Below are positions 22,758 through 32,134 of a stretch of 38,811 bases of DNA, piece after piece. A program made the position numbers and the translations under genes. The notes beneath the pieces are model-generated. The model saw nothing but the letters and a program-made list of their open reading frames with translations. It had not been told where the DNA came from and ran no database searches. Source of the stretch: Archangiaceae bacterium (lineage in GTDB: Bacteria > Myxococcota > Myxococcia > Myxococcales > Myxococcaceae). Location of the stretch: NCBI GenBank assembly GCA_016879935.1, contig JAACJQ010000204.1, positions 1 to 38,811 of the forward strand. Reading direction: 5' to 3'. Positions within the stretch are counted from its first letter, which is position 1. Each line of letters begins with the position of its first letter.

Positions 22758-24092
22758 TCAGGAGGCCGGAGAGAAGACGAACGGGTACGCGACCGAAACG
22801 TCGCTGTCGGGCTTGAAGGGGAACACCCAACCGCGAATGACGGTCTTGATGCAGCTCGAGACGGCGTCATTGCCCAGCGTGTCCTGCTCGATCTCGATCT
22901 CCGAGGCGCGACCACCGGTCGTGATGGAGAAACGAACGACGACCTTGCCCTTGAGGTTCGGGTTTCGCTTCAGCTCCTTCTCGTAGCAGCCCTGAATCGC
23001 GCGAATGCGGCCGCGGAGGAAGGCGTTGAGCTTGTTGCGGTCGATGTCGGCGCTCTCCACTTCAGGTGCCGCGTCAGCCACCTTGCCACGAATGGCGGCA
23101 GGGCCCTTTTCGGCGAGGTCGACCTTGCCCGTTCCAGAGGTGCCGAGCGAACCGATGTCTGCGGCGGAGCCGGTGCCGCTACCCTTGGGTCCACCTGCTG
23201 CGAGCGCGTCGGCGGTCGCCATGTTGACGCCGCTGGCGCCAGAGAGCGCACTGGCGACGTCACCCACGCTGTTCGAGCTTCCGAGAACGTCGGCGAAGGC
23301 TCCGTCACCCGAACCAGCAGCGCCGATGATCTTGAGCAGACCTGCACGCGCGACCTTGGCCTGAAGCTCTGCCTTCTTCTCGTTGCTGGTGGCGGCCTTC
23401 TCTTTCTTCTCGCCCTCGGCGACCTTCTCTTCTTTCTTCTCTTCCTTCTTCGGCTCGTCGCCCTTCGCCGTTTCCTTCTTCGGCTCAGGCTTCTTGATCT
23501 CGACGGGCATCATCGCCTTCACGAAACGATCGGGCAGCTCTTCGAGCGAGAGCTCCTTCTCTTCGGGAACAGGCTGGCAGGCGATGTACGAGGCGCCGGA
23601 GAAGTGGAGGAAGACCGAGGCCGCCAGAATCGTGAAGAAGAACTGATCGATCTGGCTGAAGAAGTTGCCTTTGACGGTCGGTGGCAGCTCCTCGCGCTTG
23701 GGCTCGGGCGGAGGCGTGACGAACTGGAAGAGCACCGAGACTTCGCCCAGCGCCACACGCCCCTTCGAGGCGTCGGTGAGGGGAAGTACCAGCACGTCAC
23801 CGCGCGACTTCGCCAGGCCCTTCTCGCGTGCCTGCTGCAGCGTCAACTCACTGCCGTTGACGTTGACCTTGCCCTCCATGCCGGCCTTGAAGACCAGCGC
23901 GTACTGGTTGTTCACCAGCTCGAAGAGGGTGAAGGACGAGGGGAGATTCGAGACAGGAACGACGAGCGTGTTCTTCGCGTCCTGGCCGACGGTGACGGGA
24001 ACACGCCTCTTGAAGGTGCGGTCCTCGGTGATCTTGGAGCCCTGAATGAGGGCGATTCGGAGGTTCTTGCCAGGAGCAGGCGCGGTCGCCAT
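22758..24092 (-). CDS. Gliding motility inner-membrane protein, GltG/PglI-like (AgmX/PglI C-terminal domain)
   Basis: 444 residues. N-terminal ~125 residues form a beta-rich FHA-like cytoplasmic domain (strands at IALIQG, VPVTVGQDAKNTLVV, SFTLFEL), then one membrane span (FFFTILAASVFLHFSGASYI, 151-170), a Lys/Glu-rich periplasmic rod (~200-240), a Gly/Ser/Ala linker, and a C-terminal TonB-like domain (~345-444) with RIRAIQGCYEKELKRNP, GKVVVRFSI and VSSCIKTVIRGWVFP. The paired Cys and this end are the AgmX/PglI C-terminal signature. In M. xanthus such proteins cross the periplasm and connect the AglRQS motor to outer-membrane parts. It is 109 bases after the GltF-like gene. Confidence 0.82.
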   Translation of the reverse strand: MATAPAPGKNLRIALIQGSKITEDRTFKRRVPVTVGQDAKNTLVVPVSNLPSSFTLFELVNNQYALVFKAGMEGKVNVNGSELTLQQAREKGLAKSRGDVLVLPLTDASKGRVALGEVSVLFQFVTPPPEPKREELPPTVKGNFFSQIDQFFFTILAASVFLHFSGASYIACQPVPEEKELSLEELPDRFVKAMMPVEIKKPEPKKETAKGDEPKKEEKKEEKVAEGEKKEKAATSNEKKAELQAKVARAGLLKIIGAAGSGDGAFADVLGSSNSVGDVASALSGASGVNMATADALAAGGPKGSGTGSAADIGSLGTSGTGKVDLAEKGPAAIRGKVADAAPEVESADIDRNKLNAFLRGRIRAIQGCYEKELKRNPNLKGKVVVRFSITTGGRASEIEIEQDTLGNDAVSSCIKTVIRGWVFPFKPDSDVSVAYPFVFSPAS

Positions 24093-24201
24093 GGTGCCCT
24101 CTTCGACAACTCATCGCGGCAGAAGTTCCGCCGCTGAAAACCGTTGATTTCGTGGAAAACGAAGGTCGATTCCTAACCCCGAACAGGGGCTCCCACAAGG
24201 A
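24093..24201 (-). promoter_or_regulatory. Gap between GltF-like and GltG-like genes with small hairpin
   Basis: 109 bases. Just after the GltF-like stop lies CCCC-TGTTC-GGGG (24,177-24,189), a short stem without a T run. It could attenuate transcription or stabilise the upstream mRNA; no promoter boxes could be assigned. Confidence 0.25.
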
Positions 24202-24453
24202 TCAGAACGCCTCTTTCTCGACGCTCTTCTCGACCTTGGGAATGAACGTCTCGGCGCGGTTCAGCTCGTCGAAGTTCAAGGTGGAGCGCTGCAGAATGTA
24301 GAACGCCTGAGGTTTCTGAATGCGTCCCTCGACGGTGATGGCGTCGAGGCGAATGACCTTCTTCTTCTTGCCGCCACCCGCCGGAGCCTGCGCGAGAGCC
24401 ACCGCGCTGACCAGCACCACCATCGCCATCACCAGACGCATTGCGGGCCTCAT
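24202..24453 (-). CDS. Small secreted protein, GltF-like by position
   Basis: 83 residues. Signal peptide MRLVMAMVVLVSAVALAQ, then a Lys-rich stretch (GGGKKKKVIRL) and a mature region of about 45 residues with DAITVEGRIQKPQAFYIL and a helical tail. The start codon overlaps the stop of the TPR lipoprotein gene (ATGA). In M. xanthus a short periplasmic protein, GltF, sits between GltE and GltG; size, export signal and order agree, but I cannot confirm homology by sequence. Because of the overlap, the frameshift in the upstream gene could lower translation of this one. Confidence 0.65.
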   Translation of the reverse strand: MRPAMRLVMAMVVLVSAVALAQAPAGGGKKKKVIRLDAITVEGRIQKPQAFYILQRSTLNFDELNRAETFIPKVEKSVEKEAF

Positions 24454-26275
24454 TTCTCGTCGTCTCCCAGCTTACCGCCACCTGCCGGCGGTTTGGGAGC
24501 GGGCGCAGGTGCGGGCTCCTCATCGGTCAGCTTGGCAGCCGGCTTCTTCTTCGCGTCTTCGGCGGCCTTCTTCTTGGCTTCGGCCTCTGCGGCCTTCGCG
24601 TCGGCAGCGGCCTTCTTCTTGGCCTCTGCTTCGGCCTTCGCAGCGGCCTTCGCGTCTTCGGCAGCCTTCTTCTTCGCCTCGGCTTCGGCCTTCGCAGCCG
24701 CCTTCGCGTCTTCGGCGGCCTTCTTCTTGGCGTCGGCTTCGGACTTCGCGGCCGCCTTCGCATCTTCAGCGGCCTTCTTCTTCGCGTCGGCTTCCGCCTT
24801 CTTGGCGTCTTCTTCGGCCTTCTTCTTGGCGTCGGCCTCGGCCTTGGCTTTGGACTCGGCCTCCGCTTTCGCGGCTGCTTCGGCATCGGCCTTCGCCTTG
24901 GCTTCTGCTTCGGCCTTCGCCTTCGCCTCGTCTTCGACCTTCTTCTTCTCCTGCTCGATCTTGCGAAGGGCGTCCTTCTTGTCGCGCTCGCGCTTGCGCT
25001 CTTCCTTCTCGATGCCCTTGTTCGCGTCCTTCAAGTACTGCTCGACGCGATCGTCTTTGCCGCCCTTCGCGCGATACTGGTTGAAGTAGTCGATGGCAGT
25101 GCGGAAGCGCTGAACGGTGTCGGTCGCGGGGATCTCGGAGTCGAGGTAGGTGATGCCGAGGTTGAAGTAGATGTCGACGTAGTCGGGCCGCGCCTTGAGC
25201 ACCTTCTGGTAGGTCTCGATGGCTTTCGGCAGCTGCTGCTGACCGCGGTAGGCCGAGGCGAGGTTCAGGTACGCGAGCGTGAACTCGGGCGCTGCAGCGA
25301 CGGCAGCCTCGAGCTCGCGCGTGGCCGCTTCGTAGTCCTGGTTCTCGATGAGCACGGCGCCGAAGGCGTTGCGAGCCTCGGCAAAGTCGGGCTGCAGCTG
25401 TGCCGCGAGCCGGAACGACTCGACGGCCTGTGGGCGCTGCTTGAGCTTCAGGTACGCGAGGCCGAGGTAGTACTGGGTGGTGGCCTCTTCGCGATCGATG
25501 TCGCGGGCGTTCTCGAGCACGAGGCGAGCGAGTTCGACCTTGCCCTCCTTCAAGTAGACCTGGGCGAGCAGCTGCATCGCGCGCACGTTGCGTTCATCGG
25601 CCTTGAGCACCTTCTTCGCTTCGGCGGCAGCCGGCTCGTACTTGCTCTGCTGAAGCTGCGCGTAGACGAGAGCGATTCGGGGCCCGAGGGCTGCGGGGTT
25701 CTGTGCGATCGCAGAACGGAGCTCGGCGTCGATGTTCGGGCAGCGGCGCGTGCGGCACGAGAGGCGCGCCAGACGATCCCACGCGGCGTCTTGCACGACG
25801 TTGATGCCCAGCGCTTTGCGGTAAGCCTTTCGGCTCCGTCGAGATCGCCCTTTCGCTCGGCGATGAGGCCGAGGTTGGTCCACGCATGGTCGGCCTGGGC
25901 GTTGCGGTCGAGCACGTCGCGGAAGCCCCGCTCGGCTGCATCAAGGTTCCCTTGCTTCAGCGCCTCAGCAGCCTCTTTGAACCGGGCGCTCGAAGCAGCA
26001 TCGAACTTCGGCTTTGGCGGAGGAGCAGGTTCAGGAGCAGGCGCGGGCTCAGCGGCCGGGGGCTGGCCACCAGTGGCGGGTTGCTCGGCCCTGGGCTGCG
26101 TGGGAGACGGCCCGGGTTCAGCCGGTGACTTCTTCGCCTCGTAGGGGACCTCCGGGGTCTCGGCGGGCGGAGCGGTCGGGTCACCCTCGGGCTTCTTCTC
26201 GGGTGTGGTCGCGCAGGCGCTGACGAACGCGAGCGCGGCCGCGAAGACGACAGGTCTGGCGCGGAGGCGGCTCAC
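24450..26275 (-). pseudogene. TPR lipoprotein, GltE/AglT-like, with a -1 frameshift
   Basis: If the frame is restored the product is about 608 residues. GTG start at 26275 overlaps the upstream stop (GTGA). A lipobox (FVSAC, Cys21) and a Pro/Ala/Glu linker lead to TPR repeats (WTNLGLIAERKGDLDGAE and on through LAYLNLASAYRGQQQLPKAIE), then a very long Lys/Ala/Glu-rich tail. The frame breaks at about 25,828-25,830: GAAAGGCTTACC reads E-R-L-T, whereas one extra A in the A run would read E-K-A-Y-R-K, the normal TPR continuation. The rest of the gene, from 25,827 to 24,450, is open and clearly coding in the new frame. As given, translation stops at 25,550 after 241 residues. AglT/GltE is an outer-membrane lipoprotein needed for gliding in M. 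xanthus. Either a homopolymer sequencing error or a real disruption. Confidence 0.8.
24629..24790 (-). repeat. Three 54-bp tandem repeats inside the TPR lipoprotein gene
   Basis: Copies at 24,629-24,682, 24,683-24,736 and 24,737-24,790 encode an 18-residue Lys/Ala/Glu unit (KAEAEAKKKAAEDAKAAA). They sit inside a longer irregular K/A/E-rich tract (~24,530-25,000) predicted to be a single extended helix. Such a tract could span periplasm or peptidoglycan and is prone to copy-number change. Confidence 0.85.
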
Positions 26276-29200
26276 TTCTCGTCCTCCGACTTGAGCTTCT
26301 GAGCAGCAGCGCGCTCTTTTTCACCATCGATGGTGCCGACCGTTCCGTCGGAGAACGTGCCGTCGCCCTCGATGAGCACTTTCGGCTCCTTGAGCACGGG
26401 GTAGTCCTTCGGGCGGAAGCGGTTGAGCGCCTCGAGCGTCTTCTTCGTCCACTCGTTCGAGATGCGGGCCTTGCGGGCCTCGGCGATGGTGGCGGCGTAG
26501 TTCTCGACGGCCTTGTCTTCGAGCGCGACCGTCTGCGTCGCGAGCATGTCCTGGTAGGTGACGACGGCTTCGTCTCCGAGCCGCTTCACCTCAGGAGGAA
26601 CCGGCGTCTCGAGCACGGCTTGCGCGAACCGCTCGAGGGCGTAGCCCTTGCGGTAGAAGGCAGCCAGCGTCCACTCCACGCGCTTGTATTTGACGACCAG
26701 GTCGTAGGCGGCGTTGACCTTCTTCACCGACTCCTTCTTGTTCTTGAGCGAGTTCTCGAGCGCCTTGCCGGAGCCGGCGATCTTCATCTTGTCGAAGTCT
26801 GCGAAGACGACCTCGGCAAGCTGGAAGCGGCTGTACGCAGCAGCTTCGGCGGCGATGGGGCTGGTCTCTGGCTTGAGCGCACGGCGATCGAACTCGTCGG
26901 CGGCCGACTCCCAGGCCTTGATGGCGTCTTTGTCCTTGTTGAGCTTGTCGTAGGCGTCGCCGATGCGCTTCTTGGCCTCGACCACGAGCTCGGTCTGCTT
27001 GGTGTCCTTCGAGAACTTCTGCACGAACTCGTTGAGCGCGCCGATCTGCTTGTTCCAGTCTTGCGTCTTCTCGTAGACGACCGCGGCGACGAACTGAGCC
27101 TTCGGAGCCTCTTCGCTCTTCGGGTACGCGTCGGCGAAACGGAGGAAGGCGGCGGCGGCTTCGTTGTAGCGCTGGAGCGCCTCGAGCAGACGGGCGGTGT
27201 TGTAGAGCGCGTTCTCGCGATCCTTCGCCTGCGGGTAGTCCTTCACGAGCTTCTGGTACTTCTCGATGGCCTTGTCGTAGTCGTAGGACTTCTCGGCGTT
27301 GACGGCGACGCGGAACAAGGCGGAGTCGGCGAGCTTCGACGTCGGGTACTCGCTGAAGATGCGCTCGTAGATGCGGAGCGCGGAGTCGAAGCGCTGCACG
27401 TTCTCGTAACAGACGGCCGCGTTGTTGAGCGCCTTGTCGGCGAACTCATGCTTCGGGTCGGCCTGCACGAGCTCGATGTACTTCTTCGCCGCCGCGTCGT
27501 ACTCGCCCTTGGCCATCAGCTCTTCGGCGCGCTTGAACTTCGCGCCGAGGTTGAACTTCACGAGTTCGGTGCCGAGCTTCGACTTCGGGTCGATGACGTC
27601 CTTGTTGGCGAGGAACTTCTGGGAGAATTCTTCGACGGCCGTGAAGTTCTTCTCGATGAGGAACGATTCGATCGTGAGGTTCACAGCGTACTGGGCGATC
27701 TCGGTCTTCGGGTAGCCGGCGATGATCGCCTCGAAGCGCTTTCGGGCCTCGTCGAACTGGTTGTGCGTGTAGAAGATCTCGGCCGCGCGATACGCGATGC
27801 CCGGCGCCTTCTCGTCGCCCGCCTTCACTCGCGCGAGGAACTTGTCGGAGTTGTCGACGTACCCCTGCTCGGTCGCGCTGAGCGCGATCGGCTTCGGGAG
27901 CGACTGACCGTCGGCGTAGTCCTTCGAGGTCAGCACCTTCGCGGCCGGCGTCTGGCCCGTCTTGATCTCGAGGTCGAGCTGCTTCTGCCAGGCGAGCACG
28001 GCCGAGTAGGCCGCGTCGTTGAGGTACTTCACGTCCTGGCTGGAGTCGCGAACGGCAGCATAATGTTTGGCCGCTTCGGCGAACTGGAACGAGTTGTAGA
28101 GACACTCGGCCCAGTAGAACTCCATCTCGTAGGCGTTCTTCGAGCGCGGGAAGCGGCCCAGGTACGACTGGTACGCCTTCGCGGCCGTCTCGAAGGCAGA
28201 CTTCGCCTGCTCGAACTTCTGCTCCTGCTTGTAAACGAGCGCCTGCTGGTGGTGATAAATCGCGGTCGAGTACAGGCTCTTCTCGGCGAGGTCGCCGGCG
28301 GCCAGCACCACGTCGGGGTCGCGTTTCCACTTCTCGTGCCACGGCGTACCCGGCACGAACATGTTGGCGAGCTTCGACGACTCCGCGAACGCCTCTTCGA
28401 GTTTGCGGTCGCGCTCGTAGGCCTGAACGATGCGCTGCTGAATCTGCGGAGCGTCCTTGTTGAGCGGGTCCTTCTGCAGCACGAGCCGATACGCCTCGAT
28501 CGCTTCAGGGTGCTTCGTCTGATCGAAGTAGACGTCGGCCATGCGGCGATAGATCTCGGCCTCGTACGGGCGACCGCCGATCTTCGCGAACATCTCCTGC
28601 GCCTTCGCGAGCGAGCCCCACTTCTCGTCGACGAAGCTGATGGCGGTGTACTGCAGCGCCTCGGCGCGCAGATCGCCACCGACCTCTTCTTCACCCTTCT
28701 TCTTCGCCTCGGCCTGGTAGAAATCGGCGAGCAGGAAGAACCGGCTGACAGAGTCGTCGAAGCGGTCCATGCGGTAATAGACCCAGCCCAGCTTGTAGAG
28801 CGCCTTGTCGTAGAGCGGGTGCGTGGTGTCAGCGATCGCGTGCTCGTAGGCGTCGGCTGCCTTCGGGAGCGCATCAGGAATGTCGTACGCGTCGAAGTAG
28901 TACTCGCCGAGACGAACCCACGCCTCGATGGTGAACTTCGACTTCGGGTACGCCGCGATGAGCTGCTCGTAGGCGACCTTCGCGTTCTCGAACTTCTCCT
29001 GCTTCTCTTCGCAGTAGCCGAGCAGGTAGTACGAGGCGTCGTTCAGCTTGTACGCAGGGAAGTCCTTGATGAGCCGCTGGTAGAGCGCGATCGACTTCGA
29101 GAAGTCGATGCGCGGCTCAGGAGGCGGTGTCGGGTTCTTCTCGGGGTCGAGCTTCTTGAGACTCTCTTCGTAGTCGCGCATGGCGACCGTGTGATCGTCG

Positions 29201-29736
29201 GACGAGCGCTCGTAATAGAGCTCGGCCAGACGGAACATGACGTCAGGCGTGTACCGCGCGTCGTTCGGGTAGCGCGTGAGGAACTCTTCGAACGCCGAGA
29301 TCGCGTCGAGGCGTTCCTTGCGCTCGAGCACTTCGAGGTCGCGAATCGCCTTCTCGTACGAGTTGGCGAGCGTGTTGCGCTTCTCTTCGTACTTCTTCTC
29401 GATGAGCAGCTGCACCTCGCGCTTGAACTCGCGCGACTCTTCTTCGTAGGTGGCGAGGGCCTGGCTCACCTCTTCGAGCAGCCGCTTCTCCTGCTCGGTG
29501 CGGCCCATGCCTTCGTAGTAGCGGGTCTTCGGCTTGGCCTCGGCCGGAGGCGTCTCGTTCTTCGCGTCAGACGCACCACCCGACGGCGAGACAGCGGGCA
29601 TCGAAGGCCCGAGCACACCCGCGTCGACAGCAACGCCAGCGTCGGCCTTCTTGTCGGCCTTCTTCGTCTGCGCGTCGGCGATGCCCGCGAGGAGCACGGC
29701 CGCCAGCGACCACGTGAGGAGGGAAGACGTCTTCAC
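26272..29736 (-). CDS. Large periplasmic TPR protein, GltD/AgmU-like
   Basis: 1154 residues from the GTG at 29736 (two bases after the upstream stop); a TTG at 29742 would overlap that stop and add two residues. A signal peptide (LLTWSLAAVLLAGIADA) and a short Lys/Asp/Ala-rich segment are followed by a helical region (~85-145, EEESREFKREVQLLIEKKYEE) and then TPR-type repeats over most of the length: ALYKLGWVYYRMDRFDDSV, IYRRMADVYFDQTKHPEAI, ALNNAAVCYENVQRFDSAL, ALYNTARLLEALQRYNEAA. In M. xanthus, AgmU/GltD is a TPR protein of about this length in the periplasmic part of the gliding machine, next to GltE in the gene order. Its stop overlaps the lipoprotein start. Confidence 0.8.
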   Translation of the reverse strand: MKTSSLLTWSLAAVLLAGIADAQTKKADKKADAGVAVDAGVLGPSMPAVSPSGGASDAKNETPPAEAKPKTRYYEGMGRTEQEKRLLEEVSQALATYEEESREFKREVQLLIEKKYEEKRNTLANSYEKAIRDLEVLERKERLDAISAFEEFLTRYPNDARYTPDVMFRLAELYYERSSDDHTVAMRDYEESLKKLDPEKNPTPPPEPRIDFSKSIALYQRLIKDFPAYKLNDASYYLLGYCEEKQEKFENAKVAYEQLIAAYPKSKFTIEAWVRLGEYYFDAYDIPDALPKAADAYEHAIADTTHPLYDKALYKLGWVYYRMDRFDDSVSRFFLLADFYQAEAKKKGEEEVGGDLRAEALQYTAISFVDEKWGSLAKAQEMFAKIGGRPYEAEIYRRMADVYFDQTKHPEAIEAYRLVLQKDPLNKDAPQIQQRIVQAYERDRKLEEAFAESSKLANMFVPGTPWHEKWKRDPDVVLAAGDLAEKSLYSTAIYHHQQALVYKQEQKFEQAKSAFETAAKAYQSYLGRFPRSKNAYEMEFYWAECLYNSFQFAEAAKHYAAVRDSSQDVKYLNDAAYSAVLAWQKQLDLEIKTGQTPAAKVLTSKDYADGQSLPKPIALSATEQGYVDNSDKFLARVKAGDEKAPGIAYRAAEIFYTHNQFDEARKRFEAIIAGYPKTEIAQYAVNLTIESFLIEKNFTAVEEFSQKFLANKDVIDPKSKLGTELVKFNLGAKFKRAEELMAKGEYDAAAKKYIELVQADPKHEFADKALNNAAVCYENVQRFDSALRIYERIFSEYPTSKLADSALFRVAVNAEKSYDYDKAIEKYQKLVKDYPQAKDRENALYNTARLLEALQRYNEAAAAFLRFADAYPKSEEAPKAQFVAAVVYEKTQDWNKQIGALNEFVQKFSKDTKQTELVVEAKKRIGDAYDKLNKDKDAIKAWESAADEFDRRALKPETSPIAAEAAAYSRFQLAEVVFADFDKMKIAGSGKALENSLKNKKESVKKVNAAYDLVVKYKRVEWTLAAFYRKGYALERFAQAVLETPVPPEVKRLGDEAVVTYQDMLATQTVALEDKAVENYAATIAEARKARISNEWTKKTLEALNRFRPKDYPVLKEPKVLIEGDGTFSDGTVGTIDGEKERAAAQKLKSEDEK

Positions 29737-29738
29737 GG

Positions 29739-32111
29739 TCAATCCACGTCCTTCAGGACTTCCTTGAACTCTTCGTCGAGCTGCTTGAGCTCGCGGTCCT
29801 TGGCGGCCGACTTCTTCTGAATGTCTGCGGTCTTGTCCTGCTTGCGCTGGAAGGAGACGTCGACGACGCCGACGTCGGCCTTGAGCACGAGGTCGTAGAA
29901 GCTCTTCTGCACGCGGCGGAAGCTGTCGAACGCGATGCGGCCGACGAGATTGCGGGTCTCACCGGTGATGGCGTCGGTGTCGCGCGTGAAGCCCTCGAGC
30001 AACGTCGCTTCGGCCAGCACCTGCTCCCGGAGCTTCTGAGCGCGACGTTGCACGCGTTCACGAATGGTCGTCTTGGCGCGCGCGACGCGATCTTTGAGGG
30101 CATCGGCATCGGCACGAACGACGTCGATGCGGCCGAGCAGGCGGCGGCTCTCGTCGGGCAGTCCAGCGCGGAGCTGGTTGTAGATGACGCGCTCCTGGTC
30201 GAGCACCGAGGCGTACTTGCGGCGAAGCGCATCTTCGCCGCTGACCGCCTTGTCTGCGTTGTTGCGCTCGGCGGCGAGGGTCTTCCGCAGGTCGTCGATC
30301 TCGGCGAGCGTCGCGTCGATGCCGTTCTGCTCGTTGGTCACGCGCTCGAGAAAGGCCTTCTCGTCATCGGCAGCGGCCTTGTTGCCTTTGCGCTGCGCCC
30401 GCGTGTCGTCGACGAATTTGCGAATCGCGACGAGCTGGGCGGCCTGCGACTGCAGCTCGATGCTGAGCTGAAACGCCTGCTTCTCGAGCGCGTCGATGGT
30501 CTTCTGAATGCGAACCTTGCGCTCCGAGATCTGCTCGGTCGTGGTCGGCAGCGTGTCGATGCGCGCCTTGAGCGCTTTTTCTTCGGCGCGGGCGGCGTCG
30601 AGCTGCTGCTGCTGCTCTGCCGACAGCTTGCTGCCGACGAGCTCGCCTTCGATGGCGGTGAGCTGCTCCTCGGCGCGCGTCACGGCGGTGTCGACGGCGG
30701 CCGCGCGGCTGTAGCCCTCCTGAAGCAGCGGGAACGAGTCGACGCCGCGCTCGTCGAGTGACTTGAGAATTCGGTCGGCGATGTCTTTCGACTCGGCGAG
30801 CCCACGGCGGCTCTCATCGAGCGCGTTGGTGATGGAGACCGCGTCGGCGACGTCTTCACGCGTGCTCGCCCACTTGAGTGCAGCCGGCGGGAGCAGCTTG
30901 GTGACGTCGAGGCTCTTCTCATTCCGGGCGAGCAGCTCGTCGAAGTACGCGACGGGGTCTTTGTTCACCGTCAACAAGGCGTCGATTTCGTCGCGCACGG
31001 GCGCGTACTCGTTGATGACCCCGTTGTACGTGTCGAGCGCGTCTTCGTACTTCTGCAGTTTCTGGAGCAGCGTGCCCTGGAGAATCTTGGCCTCGGGCGC
31101 GAGCACGGAGTTCTCGGCGACGAGCAGCAGCACTTCGGTCGCGTCCTTCGCTTTGCGCAGCTCGCCCTTGCGCACGTAGCACCAGGCGATCTCGTAGAGC
31201 GAGTCGGGGAAGTTGTCGGACTGCTGGGGAACGCGCGAATAGTGCTCGACCGCCTCGTCGTACTTGCCGACCTCGAAGTAGACACGGCCCAGCGAGACCT
31301 CGGCCAGCTCCTGCACCTGGCGATCGCGGGCGTCACGAGCGGTCATCTTCGTCACCTGCGTGAACGACTCGATGGCCTTGTCCCACGCCTTGAGCCGAAC
31401 GTGGCCCACGCCGATGAAATAGATGCTCTGCAGGCGCAGCGGGCCGCCCGCTTCTTTCGCGAGGCCATCGAACACGGCCTGCGCTTTCGGCACGCGCTCC
31501 TCGACCGAGAGGTCGTCACGGCGGAAGAGCCACTTGCCGTAGACGTACGAGAGCTCGGCAGGCAGCGCACCACCCGAGAGGCCTCGTGCCTGCGTGATGT
31601 AGTCGTCGACGCCGACGAAGAAGTTCAGACGGCCGGCGATCTCGAGGTAGCGGGCGAGCGCCTCTTTGTAGTGCTTGCCGCGAAGATCGAGCAGCTGGCG
31701 CAGGTACAGCCGCGCGCCGAGGTAGTTCTTCATCTCGTACAGCGAGTCGGCCAGGTAGTAGAGCGCATCGACGTAGCGAGGCGTCTTCTGGAAGTCCTTG
31801 TTGGCGACGAGATCGTAGAAGAGGACCGAGGCAGTCGCGTTGTCTCCGAGCAGCTTGCGGATCTCTGCGTCGGAGTAGCGCTGGAGCAGCGCGGCTTCGT
31901 CGCTCGGCTCTTCGACCAGCGTGTACTGCCGCTCGACGAGCTCGACATCGTTCGACGCCGACTTGACGAGACCTGCGGCCGTCTCGGTGCGACCGGTCAA
32001 CTCGGTGATCGACGCCTGCGCCAGTGCGCCAGAGGGCAGCAGCGCGCACACGACGAGCGCCCGCCAGACCGCGGGGACAGCGACGATGGCCCTGTACGAG
32101 GCCCGACGCAC
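29739..32111 (-). CDS. Periplasmic TPR/coiled-coil protein of the motility cluster
   Basis: 790 residues from the GTG at 32111; a TTG directly before it is the alternative. Signal peptide (VWRALVVCALLPSGALAQA). Residues ~70-380 hold degenerate TPRs (DALYYLADSLYEMKNYLGARL, QSIYFIGVGHVRLKAWDKAIE, VSLGRVYFEVGKYDEAVEHY). From ~430 to 720 the sequence is long coiled coil (LTAIEGELVGSKLSAEQQQQ, FQLSIELQSQAAQL), ending in a Lys/Asp-rich helix. No Glt name can be assigned with confidence. It lies between the 242-residue coiled-coil gene and the GltD-like gene in an unbroken run, so it is presumably part of the same envelope assembly, as a scaffold. Confidence 0.75.
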   Translation of the reverse strand: MRRASYRAIVAVPAVWRALVVCALLPSGALAQASITELTGRTETAAGLVKSASNDVELVERQYTLVEEPSDEAALLQRYSDAEIRKLLGDNATASVLFYDLVANKDFQKTPRYVDALYYLADSLYEMKNYLGARLYLRQLLDLRGKHYKEALARYLEIAGRLNFFVGVDDYITQARGLSGGALPAELSYVYGKWLFRRDDLSVEERVPKAQAVFDGLAKEAGGPLRLQSIYFIGVGHVRLKAWDKAIESFTQVTKMTARDARDRQVQELAEVSLGRVYFEVGKYDEAVEHYSRVPQQSDNFPDSLYEIAWCYVRKGELRKAKDATEVLLLVAENSVLAPEAKILQGTLLQKLQKYEDALDTYNGVINEYAPVRDEIDALLTVNKDPVAYFDELLARNEKSLDVTKLLPPAALKWASTREDVADAVSITNALDESRRGLAESKDIADRILKSLDERGVDSFPLLQEGYSRAAAVDTAVTRAEEQLTAIEGELVGSKLSAEQQQQLDAARAEEKALKARIDTLPTTTEQISERKVRIQKTIDALEKQAFQLSIELQSQAAQLVAIRKFVDDTRAQRKGNKAAADDEKAFLERVTNEQNGIDATLAEIDDLRKTLAAERNNADKAVSGEDALRRKYASVLDQERVIYNQLRAGLPDESRRLLGRIDVVRADADALKDRVARAKTTIRERVQRRAQKLREQVLAEATLLEGFTRDTDAITGETRNLVGRIAFDSFRRVQKSFYDLVLKADVGVVDVSFQRKQDKTADIQKKSAAKDRELKQLDEEFKEVLKDVD

Positions 32112-32134
32112 CAAGGTGAAGCCCTCGACGATTG

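Noticed and set aside
26620-29820. 1066-residue frame on the plus strand opposite the GltD-like gene
   Set aside because: It is Leu/Val/Arg-rich and Glu-poor, without motifs, antisense to a gene with clear TPR repeats and a signal peptide.
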